From Aquatica leii (taxonomy: Eukaryota; Arthropoda; Insecta; Coleoptera; Lampyridae), in contig CM069436.1 of NCBI GenBank assembly GCA_035610365.1, positions 38,881,117 through 38,945,116 of the forward strand: a DNA stretch of 64,000 nucleotides, read 5' to 3'. This document shows positions 46,481-57,662 of the stretch, piece after piece (positions within the stretch are counted from its first letter, which is position 1; the number at the start of each line of letters is the position of its first letter). The translations under genes and the position numbers were made by a program. The notes below the pieces were generated by a model. It did no database searches. It saw only the letters and a list, made by a program, of their open reading frames with translations, and had not been told where the DNA came from.

Positions 46481-46546
46481 AATAAAATCTTGAGTGGTTT
46501 AATTGCCTCTCCTAGAGAACAACTTCCTATAATCTAAGTCATTAAT

Positions 46547-47054
46547 TCAATATTAAAGGAAGACGTAACTACAGTGCTTGAAAGCTGTTTACGTTGTAGA
46601 AGTTGTGACACCGCATTTGTTGTAGACAGTAATTTTTAAAAATATATTGTAAAGAATTTTAATACTAATTTATCTATAACGAAATATTTACACGTTGATA
46701 ACTACAAGCAACTAATTAAATCTACCGATATTTAACAAAAACACTTACACTAATTTATATATTGCAATCACTCGAAAAATAATATCCGCGGATGACTTCT
46801 GTTTATCTAAAACTGATACTTGTTTATATTAAAGGCACGTACGCTTGAACCGTTGACTGAAAAAATCTTCAACGCCGTTACATTTATCTTAACCACGCGT
46901 TAATCACTTATTTATTTAAACAGTCTTCTTAATACTTCCGACTTCGAAAAACTAACCTATGATTCCTTTAAAACGTGTTTATATATTTCTGTTATCTTCC
47001 TCGAGAATTTTGTACATCAAACAAACACCTCTTTAATCTTAATGAGCTTAATAT
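46547..47054. other. No supported gene
   Basis: AT-rich DNA between the PLE insertion and the LINE; nothing recognised. Confidence 0.4.
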
Positions 47055-47179
47055 TCATTAACTCCGCCTGGGGCAGTTGCAGGGTGGATTGAGTAGCTTT
47101 GCAATTGTCATTGCCGGTCCCAAGCCCGGATAACGGAGGAGGGTTGGTAGACCAGATTAGCAATCTATCCACCGTAAAA

Positions 47180-48176
47180 AGAATTATACGGTCAAAGAAC
47201 CACGCATAGCCTCGGAAATCGGACGGATACACGGACAACGACCCGGCAATTTATTAGGACAAAGAGATGGAAAAACAGAAACACAATCAGACTCGGAACG
47301 TGGAATATTAAATCCTGGAACAACAAGATTGAAGAAATACTAGCGGAAATCACAGAGAAGAATATAGATATTTGCGGCATCTCGGAAGTAAAGAAGAAAG
47401 GAAAAGGAATTGAACTGATTAATAACCACATCCTTATATATAGTGGCAAACCAAAACACGAAAGAGTCAAAGCGGGTGTAGGAATACTGCTACATATTAG
47501 ATTCCAACCGTATATCGACGATATAGAGTACATTAACGAATTGATATTAAAAGTCAAATTAAAAATAGATAACAAATACTTACACATTATCTCCATTTAT
47601 GCACTTAACTCTATGAAGCCAAGAGAAGAAAGACGAAAGTTCTATGGGGAACTGCAAAATCATATCGATATAATACCTCCCAATCAGCAGATCATATTAA
47701 TGGGTGATTTCAACGCCCGAATTAGAAATATTCGGCTACAAGATGTAAAACAACGTTTTAATGAAGATGTTAGTAATGACAATGGCGACCTCTTGGCTGA
47801 CTTTTGCGCTCAAAATAATTTAAGAATTAACAACACCTTCTTTAAACACGACTTTAAGTATAAGTACACCTTTGAAAATGCACAAGGACACCAATCAATG
47901 ATAGACTACATCATCACCAACAGACAATTCACACCTTCTGAAATAATAGAAGTTAGAACATTGAATTCGGCGAACATCGGAAATGATCATTCATTAGTAC
48001 TTTTGCAAACTAAGAAGGAAATCTCTATTAAAACAAAAGCCAAGCCTATATATACCGAAAAACTCAACTTAGAGTTATTGGAAGATGAGAGTACAAGAAA
48101 TCTATACAAAGTAAGACTAAAGAACAACAACAACAAAACACCAATAACGGAAAATATTAATCCAGACGAGGCATAG
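47180..48176 (+). pseudogene. LINE endonuclease domain (APE type)
   Basis: The frame is open from about 47180 to the TAG at 48174. RLGTWNIKSW opens the AP-endonuclease fold. ICGISEVKKKG carries the metal-binding Glu, ISIYALNS follows, LMGDFNARI the catalytic Asp and Asn, INNTFFKH and MIDYIITN the next region, and GNDHSLVLL the catalytic His. All signature positions of the APE-like endonuclease appear present. The domain nicks target DNA to prime reverse transcription. It should be one polypeptide with the reverse transcriptase below; the stop at 48174, and a frameshift near 48300, break it. Confidence 0.85.
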
Positions 48177-48315
48177 ACGAAAATAAAAAAACAATATATA
48201 AAAGAACGAAATATAACCAACCAGAAAATAAAAAATTTGAAAGAAATGTATTGGGAAAAATATACGAAAGACATGGAACGAGATATGTATAGATCCTAAA
48301 GGAAAGTATGTGCGA

Positions 48316-49887
48316 ATGCTAAGAAATAGGAAGGCAGAAATTAATGAGACTGTAAAAATAGACCCAATCAACAACAAAAAATGGGAAGAATATTTTGAAA
48401 ATCTGTACAAGAAAGAAGAAGATACCACCGCATACTTCACAGCAATGAACTGAAATAAAAACAAAATAGTTATGACAAAAGACGTCATTCAAAAGGCAAT
48501 AAAGACATTAAAGAACAGAAAAGCCTCCGGAGACGATAATATACGAAACAACCTGCTGAAGTATCGTGGAGAGTATCTAATAGAAGAATTAAGGAAATGT
48601 TTCAACATTGTACTTAAAAGAGGAAAAGTGCCTTTAGAGTGGAAAACTAGCATTACCATTCCAATTTTCAAAAAAGGTGATAAACACAACCCTGAAAACT
48701 ATAGAGAAATTACGCTGTTAAATACGACACAGAAATTGCTAACTAAAGTGATATTAGAAAAAAGCCATTTACAATTAAGTATTAATAAAGAGCAACAAGG
48801 ATTTCGCCAAAATAGATCAACTAATGACCTCATATTTATTGTTCGTCAACTAGTGGAACAAGCGACTAAATTTAATGCGCCAGCCTTTATGTGCTTTGTA
48901 GACTTGCAAAAAGCAATCGATCGAGTAAAACTACACGACGTGACAACAATATTACAAGAGGATAACATACCAAAACAGCTGATAACAATCATAGAGGATC
49001 TAAACACAGATACAAATACCAAAATTCAAACGAAAACTGGGTTAACTAATTAAATTAAAAATAATACTAGTATCAGACAAAGCGATTCTCTGAGCCCGAT
49101 GCTCTTTAATCTCATTATGAACAAAATCATAGACAGCGTGAAAAACATGAAACGATTTAAAATGGGAAAAAATAATCTGACCATCTTATGTTATGCTGAC
49201 GATGCGGTGTTAATCGCAGATAATGAGGATAATCTACAGAAACTCCTTTATCAATTCACAAACACGGCTGAAAGAAACAACATGCTAATATCCACTAATA
49301 AGACAAAATCGTTAGTAGTATCAAAAGAGCATATACAATGCAAATTAAAAATAAACAACAAAATCATTGATCAAGTGATGTCCTTTATGTACTTAGGGGT
49401 AGAAATATCGAGTGAAAGGAACAGTTATAGGGAAGTCAAGCAGCAAGTCTTGAAAGCAGCACAAATATCTAGATATTTGAGAGATGTTACCTGGAAAAAT
49501 AAATACCTTTCAATTGATTGCAAAACTAAAATATATAAAGCCATGGTAAGACCAATAATGACATATGCAGCAGGAACAAGAACTGATACTAGCAGAATTA
49601 AGCAACTATTACAAAGAACTGAAATGAATATTTTAAGAACAATAGCAGGAAAAACGAGAAGAGATAGAGTCAGAAACAAACATATAAGAGAGGAATGTGG
49701 AATCGGAGATGTCTTTAGATTCGTTAGAGGAAGAAGAAGGAAATGGAACGAGCACGTTCAAAGAGCAGATGAGACCAGGCTCATAAGAATAGCGAGAGAT
49801 CAAAGACCAGTAGGAAGAAGAGACCCTGGAAGACCAATAAAAAGATGGAAGGATAGTTGGGTCTCCACCTCCATCGAAACACCGTGA
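48316..49887 (+). pseudogene. LINE reverse transcriptase, interrupted by two stops
   Basis: A single frame runs from 48316 to 49887 with stops only at 48451 and 49051. KNRKASGDDNI and WKTSITIPIFKKGDK are the fingers, QQGFRQNRSTNDLIF region 2, CFVDLQKAIDRVK motif A (catalytic Asp present), QSDSLSPMLFNL motif B, and LCYADDAVLIAD motif C with the catalytic YADD. YLGVEISSE and the C-terminal part with RRDRVRNKHIREECG and GRPIKRWKDSW follow. It makes cDNA at the target site. The damage is light, so the copy is relatively young. Confidence 0.87.
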
Positions 49888-49937
49888 AAAGCGTGAAGAA
49901 AAACAGGTTTCGACCTAAATAAAAGAAGAAGAAGAAG

Positions 49938-50419
49938 CGCTTAATATTATTTTGTTAACCTTCAATAATCTTTATTATATGGCAAAATACAATACTGAGT
50001 TAATCATGCTTACTGGTATCTTGAGTTGTGTCTCGCAATTATTAAAAATCTTATATATTAAACATATGTTCTTCTGGTACTGTTTTAACAGCGCATTATA
50101 TAAATTCATTCTGAATTGGGAAACTCAAATATTTTACAGTTTTTGCAGTGCTTTCTTAAAACATTATCATATTTAGCATTTAACTTAACAAACGAAAAAA
50201 AGTTGCCTACATAAATATCGGAAATATTTTTAATATATAGGTTTAATAAATTATTATTTGCTATTTTCTTAAAAAAAATTAAACAGAAAGGCATAGTGAC
50301 TTTAGTATAGTTGTAAAGTACATAAATTAGCAAATTTATCATAAAAAATTTGGATTCGCTGTCATTAGAAGAGCGGGAGATATGATACAAAATGTCAAAA
50401 AATGTCTTTTGTGAACCAT
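49938..50419. other. No supported gene; probable 3' flank of the mariner relic
   Basis: A 110-codon minus-strand frame (50106-50438) only overlaps the last codons of the mariner transposase in another frame and shows no motif of its own. The DNA next to it is probably the untranslated 3' part of that element. Confidence 0.4.
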
Positions 50420-51300
50420 CAATCGCCAAGGTGTTCAAAATGCCTATTATTGTTTAAAATCATGTTCTCGCACGTAGTAGGAGGATCTTGGTAGACTAAA
50501 TTTTTTACACGTCTCCAGAGAAAAAAATGTAAACGTAAAGTCCGGAAGCTTGGGTGGCTAAGGAAACGCACTTCCTCTCTTAATCTGTCGATCGGGAAAT
50601 TTATCGTTGAGATGGTTCCGAACTCTACTTGCCTAGTGCCTAATAATCAGGGCAACTATCTAATTGCAGCCAAATATTTTGAAGACGATTTAAAGAATAG
50701 TCATTCAATAAATCTGGCAGCACTATTTGGCAATCCATCAAAAATGTAAGAACCAACAATCTGTTCGTCAAATATCCCACACCAAACATTTACGGACTAT
50801 TGATGTTCGTTATTTAGAACTCGCAACCAATGAGGGTTTTCTTTAGCATAACAATGCATGTTGTGCCGATTAATGTTTCCGTTATTCTCAAATGTCGCTT
50901 CATCTCTCCATAAAATTTTATTTAAAAAAATTGGGTTTTTTCCATGTCTTGCAACCAATCACAATAATTTTGTCTTATTACGAAGTGGTTGGTGTAACAC
51001 GAGTGAATAGATATGAAGGCTATTGGATTTTATCATTTTCATTATTGTTTTTTGTGATATTTCCAATAATCTTTCAATTTACCTGGTACTAATATGAGGA
51101 TTTACCTTAATGCAGGCTAAAGCATTAACCATATTTACTTTGCTTCTTACTGGACAATGCCTTTCTCGTATTGAAAAGTGGTTGTATGTTTCCTGTGGTG
51201 CGTAATCGTAATGCTATCAAAGAAAAACTGTTGACGTTTTCGATTTGGATACATAGCGTTAGATTGTGAAGCAATTAACTCATCTTCTTAGCATTGAAAA
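50420..51300 (-). pseudogene. Mariner-like DUF4817 transposase relic
   Basis: On the minus strand, from about 51280: a decayed N-terminal part ending in YCDWLQDM-like sequence near 50955, then ILWRDEATFENNGNINRHNM with the first catalytic Asp/Glu region, AKENPHWLRVLNN, SVNVWCGIFDEQIVGSYIFD, a decayed middle part, FFLWRRVKNLVYQDPPTT near 50490 and the end NNRHFEHLGD near 50430. The second catalytic region (HDGAPPH in relatives) is missing or unreadable. It is a different subfamily from the elements at 20 and 34 kb, judged from the sequence around the first Asp. Confidence 0.75.
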
Positions 51301-52799
51301 TATATCCGTAACATGTCATATGCTCCGGAATTTGTGAAAACTATATTTTACAAAGTATTTGAAAACAAACAAGAAAAACAACAAAGAGGTAACAAAGTTC
51401 AAATAAAAACACAAAATAGTAACAAAACTCAAGTATGTAGCAACACTAAACATAAATATTAACAACGTTCAGATATAAACACAATGCATAATTTCGATAG
51501 GTAAGTTTTTAAAAGCAAATTAAATGTTTGACAACAAATGCTGGTACTACTACATCCGTTATGCTATTGTTCATAATAAAAAAATTTCAAGAAAAGTGCC
51601 ATATGGTGTTTCTAATATATAATCTTCCATACTATACGACAGTAACAAACTATTTGAAATAAAACATTTCTAATCGACAATACGTTTATTTTTGTCTATA
51701 AAGGTTATGTCTTCGCCTAGAGTTTAACATGAAAATTTAAAAATTTTGTAGTAGACAATTTTAATGTTAAATTAGGTAAGTTTTCGAATTAGGTAGGTTA
51801 ATGAATATCTTTACATTTAAAATCATTGAGAAAATTACGATCTTTTGTAACTGCCCTAAAAAGTTTTCAAAATATTTTTAGTGAACTCCTTATATGTGAT
51901 TTAGTCTATAAAATTTTTTTCTCATATTGCTAGACTAAATAAATTTTGAGATAAATTTGAGGGCCGCGCTTAAAGACTTAGTCATAATAATTTTTTTAAA
52001 TAAAATGTTGCAATGTAACGCTTTATTGACTTAATTATTTGAGATGTAAAAATAAAAATTCATGTAAATGTCACATATTCTGTACGTATTGCGTACCTAT
52101 TAATTTCTCAACAAAAATAAATAATTCAAACATTAATTAATATTAATAATACAGTAATATACAGTAATTTCAAACATTTGCGGATTTGGTTATTTGCGGA
52201 AGTAAACAACATAAACAAAAATATAAAATTTTTAGGGTGGATTATATTAAATTATAAAACCCAATATGTTTAACTTCTTTTACAGAATCATTAATAATAT
52301 ATTTTTTAGAAACACATCTATGTTAGAAAAACTTACAATCCCTTCTTCAGTTTTTAATAAAAAAGAAATCTTTAATGAAAGTTAAAGGATAACTGTACTG
52401 ATAACTGTGAGCGTAACAATATAAAAAATTATACTTTTTTTTTGTTCAAGACTAGAAAAATTTGTTCTATGCACTTCACATCACACAAATTGTTGATTAG
52501 ATGAACGAGTCTTTTATAGTTCATATTATTTATTACGCATAACAGAGAACTAAATTGTTGATTAGATGCACAATAGTTCATATTATAGACTCGTTGGTGC
52601 AGGTATCGTTTCTATTGCGTTCCTCTATAAACCTTGATATATAAGCTAAACTCGCCGAAATGCCTGTTATTACTTGTATTTTATGCACCTGTCTATGTAT
52701 ATTTATATTTTATTTAAGACTTGAAAATTGCGAACAATTTATTCATTGTAATTTATTTTAACTTCTATATTAATAAAAACGTGTCACAATTTTTTTAAT
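51301..52799. other. AT-rich DNA; one short direct duplication
   Basis: AAATTGTTGATTAGATG followed a little later by TAGTTCATATTA occurs twice, at 52487-52529 and 52551-52587, a tandem-like duplication of about 64 bases with a small indel. No gene was recognised in the rest. Confidence 0.45.
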
Positions 52800-52949
52800 T
52801 GTATATTAAACTGTGCGTGGACCCACTGACATTGTTCAAGGACCCCCAAATCAATTTTAATTTTCTACCGACTTCCTGAATGATACCGGGGACACATGGG
52901 GGTACGTAGGGATCACTTTGAGAACCACTGCTGTAATAAAAAGTTATGT
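52800..52949 (-). repeat. hAT-type terminal fragment
   Basis: On the minus strand it starts CAGCAGTGGTTCTCAAAGTG, the common start of animal hAT elements (CAGTGGTTCTCAAA), followed by ATCCCTACG and further GC-richer sequence down to GGGTCCACGCAC. It is the end of a ZBED-like hAT or of a derived MITE. The other end was not found. Confidence 0.55.
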
Positions 52950-53397
52950 TAAGCAGCGTACATTTGTAACTATACTATCATTTAAATTTACTTGATTACA
53001 CAAAACAATAAAATTTATGTATTTGTGGAAACGCTTATTATTACACAACCACGACTCGATTGCCTTTGTCGGTTAAATCTAGTTGATGAAGATTCGAAAA
53101 TCATATTAAGCTAAAACACAAAACAATGAAGTTTGGATCAGAAAGTTACAAAAAGAAACGTTACAGAAAAGCACTAAAAGAAGAAAAGGACTAAACTTTA
53201 CTTCGGTTAAATGAATATACATATGTCGTTCAATCAAATGCAACTATGTTTACAATAGTACGGGTTAGTAGTAGTCTTCATAAAACGTGCGGATGACAAT
53301 ATCACCACAACGGCAAAAAAAGTACCTAACCATACCATGTTACATGCAAAAGTTGAAACAATGTCACTGCCTGAAATAAGGTAACATAAACGATGTT

Positions 53398-53634
53398 ATG
53401 CCGCTGCTCAGTGAAGACGGGGTGGGTTATATTCAAAATTTTGTGATTGATTTGGAAAACTTGACGGAAACACAAAATCGAAAAGTAATAACGTCAAAAT
53501 CAAAGGGGCGCCAGGAAGGAGTAAAGCTTAATGGACTTCTGGCCCTTGCCAACCACAAGCCTGCTCCTGAAGGATACACTCTAAATGGACTTACTTTAAT
53601 AGAACGTATCTCACTAAAATCTGAAATAATCTAA
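53398..53634 (+). CDS. Unassigned 78-codon open frame
   Basis: The frame begins MPLLSEDGVGYIQNF and contains LTETQNRKVI, KLNGLLALANHKPAPEGY and LNGLTLIERISLK. Its amino-acid composition is balanced, unlike the AT-driven ORFs around it, and the repeated LNGL phrase is notable. Upstream in another frame, near 53275-53375, a stretch with FIKRADDN and NHTMLHAKVETMSLPE could belong to the same gene. I recognise no family. It may be a relic of an element or of a host gene; no promoter or splice signals were assessed. Confidence 0.3.
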   Translation: MPLLSEDGVGYIQNFVIDLENLTETQNRKVITSKSKGRQEGVKLNGLLALANHKPAPEGYTLNGLTLIERISLKSEII

Positions 53635-55019
53635 GCTTGTTTACAATTTAACTATTTAACATTTATTTGAACACAAAAAAAACAAAATAAAATAATAGTA
53701 TTGAAATCAACAAAATTAACAAAACAAAACACCAAGAACAAAAGGTACGTAAAATGAACGTTTAATAAAGAAAAGAGAAAAAAAAATAAAAAAAATAAAA
53801 CAAACAAAAATTGGTAAATATTAATTACATAAAAATCACGGCCGTGTGCGCATTACATAACAGAAAATTACTTAAATATAAAACGAGATAATTCGTTATT
53901 ATTAACGAAGACAAAAATTTTTAATCGTAAATTGTTTTTTTTACGGCTAACGAAGCCGCGTACACTCGACGAACACGGTTCTACACTACGTTAATTATAA
54001 GCCGAAAGCGCGTAAAATAGATTTAATCCGTAGATTCTACGAATTTGGAGTAACACTCCACTAACTGCACAAAACAAAAAATTCACGCGTATGGCATATT
54101 ACTCCGAAAGGGGATGTGGTTACCACCCCAAAACCCAGTAACTTTCTTACTAGAACATGTTGACGACTGTTAACCGACTAACTTCATTTTTCCTATCACC
54201 AAATTTACATGTGTATATAACCTTTTCCGATTACTATTTCCACAAAGGCTTTGTTCGAAACTTCAAGAACGAAAACAATCTCATTAAGAAGTGCGATAAG
54301 GAGGCAATCAGTCCCAATTACGTCACATTTATAGTATTTGGACACGGCATTTGGTTTATACGTAAAAATGTCAAATTGACAAAATATTATATTACAAGAA
54401 TTTAAACTGCCTAATAAATTAAGATAATGACTTAATTTTCCACGTAATCTAAACGATTGACACAAGGAAATCAAGTACGACTGTACTGAGAATGCACTTA
54501 AACAAAGAACTTTTGAACCAACTTAAAATAAACAAACGGCGAAAATATATTTAATTACGATTATATCTCAGAAGGGAAACATAAATTACAACTGGAATTC
54601 TGAATGAACAAAGGACAAAAATGCTCAACAAACAGAACATGATCTACGACGTAACAAAATACAAAACTATCAACAATGTTGAATTGTACCTTTGAATTTA
54701 AAAACGTAAAATAACTTATTAACCTCAATCTAAAATCCATTAAAACAAATTCAACATACATGAAATGAATAACGTAATTCTAAATACCGGCTCTTTTACG
54801 CAAATAAACAACCAATCATTTATTTTAAATGATGGTTACAACCAATGTCGGTAAAAAAAATTATAAACGATAATACAACAAAATTAAAATTAGTGATACT
54901 TTAACAAAAACAATTTAATGTAAAAATTCTTGCCTAAACCAAAAAAAATTTAACCTTTTCACATATAATGAATCCGATTGTGTTGAGGTTCTTTAACCAT
55001 AACCGCACATTGCAACGAC
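53635..55019. other. No supported gene
   Basis: AT-rich DNA with a slightly more GC-rich part at 53930-54130. Overlapping open frames on both strands near 54157-54474 have no motif and exclude each other. Confidence 0.4.
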
Positions 55020-56135
55020 ATGCTACAAGCTTATAGGTGTGACGAACACTGCTCGGCCAACTTGCACTAGTCGGAGATAGGAGAGGTTCAAGTAAATAGA
55101 ATTTAATGGGCACCAGATCTTACTAAGTAATAAATTCTGTTCTGTTCTCGATCAAGACAGAAGGTCTAAGCATGCAACAAAATCAGATTCGTAATCCTCA
55201 ACGTACCAAAAAAAGAAAGATAAATATGTATAATTTTAATTTAATATCATAACAACGAGCACAAAAATTTGTCGTAGATGGTTATATAAACGCCGGAAGT
55301 AACGGCAACACCCAATACATAGGCTTAAATTACACATAAGGTGTATATAGAGAAAACATAAATTGATAATGACAAGTAGTCTATGGTTACCAGCACGCGA
55401 CCCACAAAATAATTAATAAAAACACCTACATGGTATTGAAACAATTAATGTAATTACGTAATTTTAAATTAAAAAAAAATTTGTGAGAAACCTTAATGAC
55501 AACGCAAACCCAATTAAATATGACTTACCTAGAATCCAGTACTTGCCCTAAGAAAACGTTTTCCTCGTTGGCCAATTTGGAATATTAATGAGCAAAACAA
55601 ATCGAGTCAGCACAATGACTGACGAAAGCAAAAATTTACAACACCGTTAATTAAATTAAAAACCGGTTATCAAATGCTGTTGCACACATTAAATTAAAAG
55701 TGATATTGCAGTCTATTGTTTGGTAAGGAACAATACATCGGAGATAATTTTCTTCTCGATGCTTCCTTTTTTAGATTTAAGTTAAGCCTTCCAAATAATA
55801 ATATTTTTATTAGGGTATTTAGTGAATATTAACCATTCATTGGTGAAGATTACACCGAATACATGTGAACTAACACGTGTCGAGTCGTGCTAACAAATTA
55901 ACATGGAAATCACAAATGAGTTCGAAAAACGAATAGTAAAAGCTTACCCTGTAATGAATAAACTAATAGAAACGTATTGTAGTTTTATATCATAGCTTCA
56001 ACACACGCCGACGATGTTAGAAAATTAATTTAGACATAGCAAGCACGATTTTAAGTAATGGGCGGTTTAACGTCTTGACAGGAAGTGAAGTAAAACGAAA
56101 CTCGTTAGAAGGCGCCAAAAGTAAAAATTTAACTT
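55020..56135 (-). repeat. Dispersed LTR-like repeat family, copy 5
   Basis: On the minus strand: TTACTTTTGGCGCCTTCTAA near 56110, CCTGTCAAGACGTTAAACCG near 56075, ATTACAGGGTAAGCTTTTAC near 55945, GGAAAACGTTTTCTTAGGGC near 55555, AGGTAAGTCATA near 55525, CTCTCCTATCTCCGACTAGT near 55085, then TAAGCTTGTAGCATG. The order matches copy 4, and the first part matches copy 3. Confidence 0.6.
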
Positions 56136-56374
56136 TAGTGTAATGACTGTACAGAGTTATACATTTTGAAATTTATGGACGTAACAGTTTATGTGAATTA
56201 AGAATGGCGTTATAATCAATTACGTTTTGCTATTAAGGACAAGCAATAGATATATAGTGTTTAACTGAACTGCGCGTGCAAATACAAAAAAAAACAGAAT
56301 ACAAGGTGCTCCTTAACTAGGCAAGAAATGAAACTGTGTATAATTTTTTTAATTTTAAACAGAAAATCTAAATA

Positions 56375-56672
56375 CAGTAACACCTCGTTTAACGTTAGGG
56401 ATGCGTGTCTTAAGAATACTACGTTAACCAAATCAACGTTAACGGAGAAAGAAATTACACTGGATTTCATAGCGGTCTTTTTACTAACTATTGGTGTAAA
56501 AAGCGTATAAGCAATTTGTGAAAGCTATGGTACTACAAGTAACTGACAAGTCCACGGAATCCCAGCAGGTGCGCAAGTAGGCAGGTGCTCCCGTTCGTCA
56601 ACTGCTCGACGACTAGCAATGACGTTATAGCGAGGTATCGTTAACGGGATAACGTTAAGCGAGGTATTACTG
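56375..56672. mobile_element. pogo/Tigger-like MITE, 298 bp
   Basis: It starts CAGTAACACCTCGTTTAACG and ends with the complement of CAGTAATACCTCGCTTAACG; both ends are flanked by TA (56373-56374 and 56673-56674). ACCTCGYTTAACGTTA is the typical end of pogo/Tigger-type elements in insects. The interior has no transposase, only a 60-codon chance frame, so it is non-autonomous. Confidence 0.78.
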
Positions 56673-56859
56673 TAGTTTTTATGCCTACCTCGTTTATTTT
56701 CCTAGATAATCTAACAACATTGTTTAGCACTTGTAACAAAACAATTGGAAAAGCAGTAGTAAAATATCTGGTCACCGCACGTTAGCAACATTTACTCGCT
56801 TAGCATTACCTGAGTTCTAACTTGTCAGAACAGTTGTTTTTGCTTTTTTAGTTCTATAA

Positions 56860-57662
56860 CTAAAATTTGATAAAAAATGCAGTGTTTGTCTATGGATTCT
56901 GTAATGGTAATGCTCTATCTGCATTTCGTCAGTAGCATTTAGTATTTCTTGACAGAAAACAACCTTCTCGTCAAGTATTTTCTGAAGCATTTTAAAGGTT
57001 TCATGAATTTGCAATTGAAAGACATCGTAGTGGAGGTCAACATCAACATCACACCATGGCAGAAAAGTTGACGCAATTTTTAATGACCCCGGCATTAGCA
57101 TTAAACGACTTTCCACGTTTACAAAATTCTAAAAAAAATGTCTGGGAAACCATATCATTATCAAAAAGTTGAACACCTACAACCAAGCGACGCGGCACAC
57201 TGACTTAGGTTTTGTCAATGGCTTCTTGAACCACATCGACAAAATCCCTAATACTTTAGTTCAATACTGTGGACCGATGAATTTATGTTGACGAGACATG
57301 GGATTAACAATCAACATAATAAACATATCTGATTCTTAGAAAATCCGCACACAGTTAGAGCACCAGCTTACCAACAAAGAGATTTTCAGTTAACACATGG
57401 TGTGGTGTTTTTAATGAACCAATATTGTCAATTCAAATCTTCACATTTCGTTTAAATGCTAGTTAATACGCAGTGTCGAAAAATCAAAAACCAAATGAAA
57501 GATTTTTTAGATAACAATGTCCTTTTTGTCTTACCTAACAGAATGTGGTACCAGCACGATGGAGCACCACCTCATTTTAAATAAGTTTATAATTCTATTT
57601 TAGTGCGTTGTCGATCTTGCGTTAACGCTCATGATGGTCATTTTGAAAATTTGTTACATTAA
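56860..57662 (+). pseudogene. Mariner-like DUF4817 transposase relic
   Basis: The readable blocks are CLSMDSVMVML-type N-terminal sequence (the true frame gives VYGFCNGNALSAFRQ near 56883), KPYHYQKVEHLQPSDAA near 57151, LRFCQWLLEPHRQNP near 57210, ILWTDEFMLTRHGINNQHN near 57267 with the first catalytic Asp, ENPHTVRAPAYQQRDFQL, MWYQHDGAPPHF near 57544 with the second, and NAHDGHFENLLH at the end near 57640. The part between the second site and the C-terminus, including the third catalytic Asp (SPDLT in relatives), is deleted near 57580. Confidence 0.78.

Larger units (their letters stand above)
43893..46546 (-). mobile_element. PLE insertion bounded by inverted copies of its own end
   Basis: The left boundary 43893-43977 and the complement of 46461-46546 align over about 85 bases (TTAATGACTTA, ATTATAG, GTTCTCTAGGAG, AATTAAACCACTCAAGATTT, GCGACGTTTCGTGCAC). 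On the minus strand the order is inverted end, GIY-YIG relic (45760-46110), an LTR-like repeat copy (44150-45565), then the end with a complete hammerhead. Such inverted or partial terminal repeats are a known feature of PLE insertions. The LTR-like copy inside is an interruption or later insertion. No reverse-transcriptase domain remains. Confidence 0.72.
47055..49937 (+). mobile_element. Near full-length LINE (RTE-like, endonuclease plus reverse transcriptase)
   Basis: The unit starts with a GC-richer 5' region (CCTGGGGCAGTTGCAGGGTG, CCCAAGCCCGGATAACGGAG) of the kind that precedes this type of insect LINE, followed by the endonuclease and reverse-transcriptase reading frames, and ends in a GAA-rich tail (AAAGAAGAAGAAGAAG, 49922-49937). 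No target duplication could be fixed by eye. Of all retroelements in the window it is the best preserved. Confidence 0.82.

Noticed and set aside
48117-48488. 123-codon minus-strand ORF resembling a membrane protein
   Set aside because: Antisense shadow of the LINE linker between endonuclease and reverse transcriptase; composition effect.
50106-50438. 110-codon minus-strand ORF
   Set aside because: Its start overlaps the mariner C-terminus in a different frame, and the rest has no motif.
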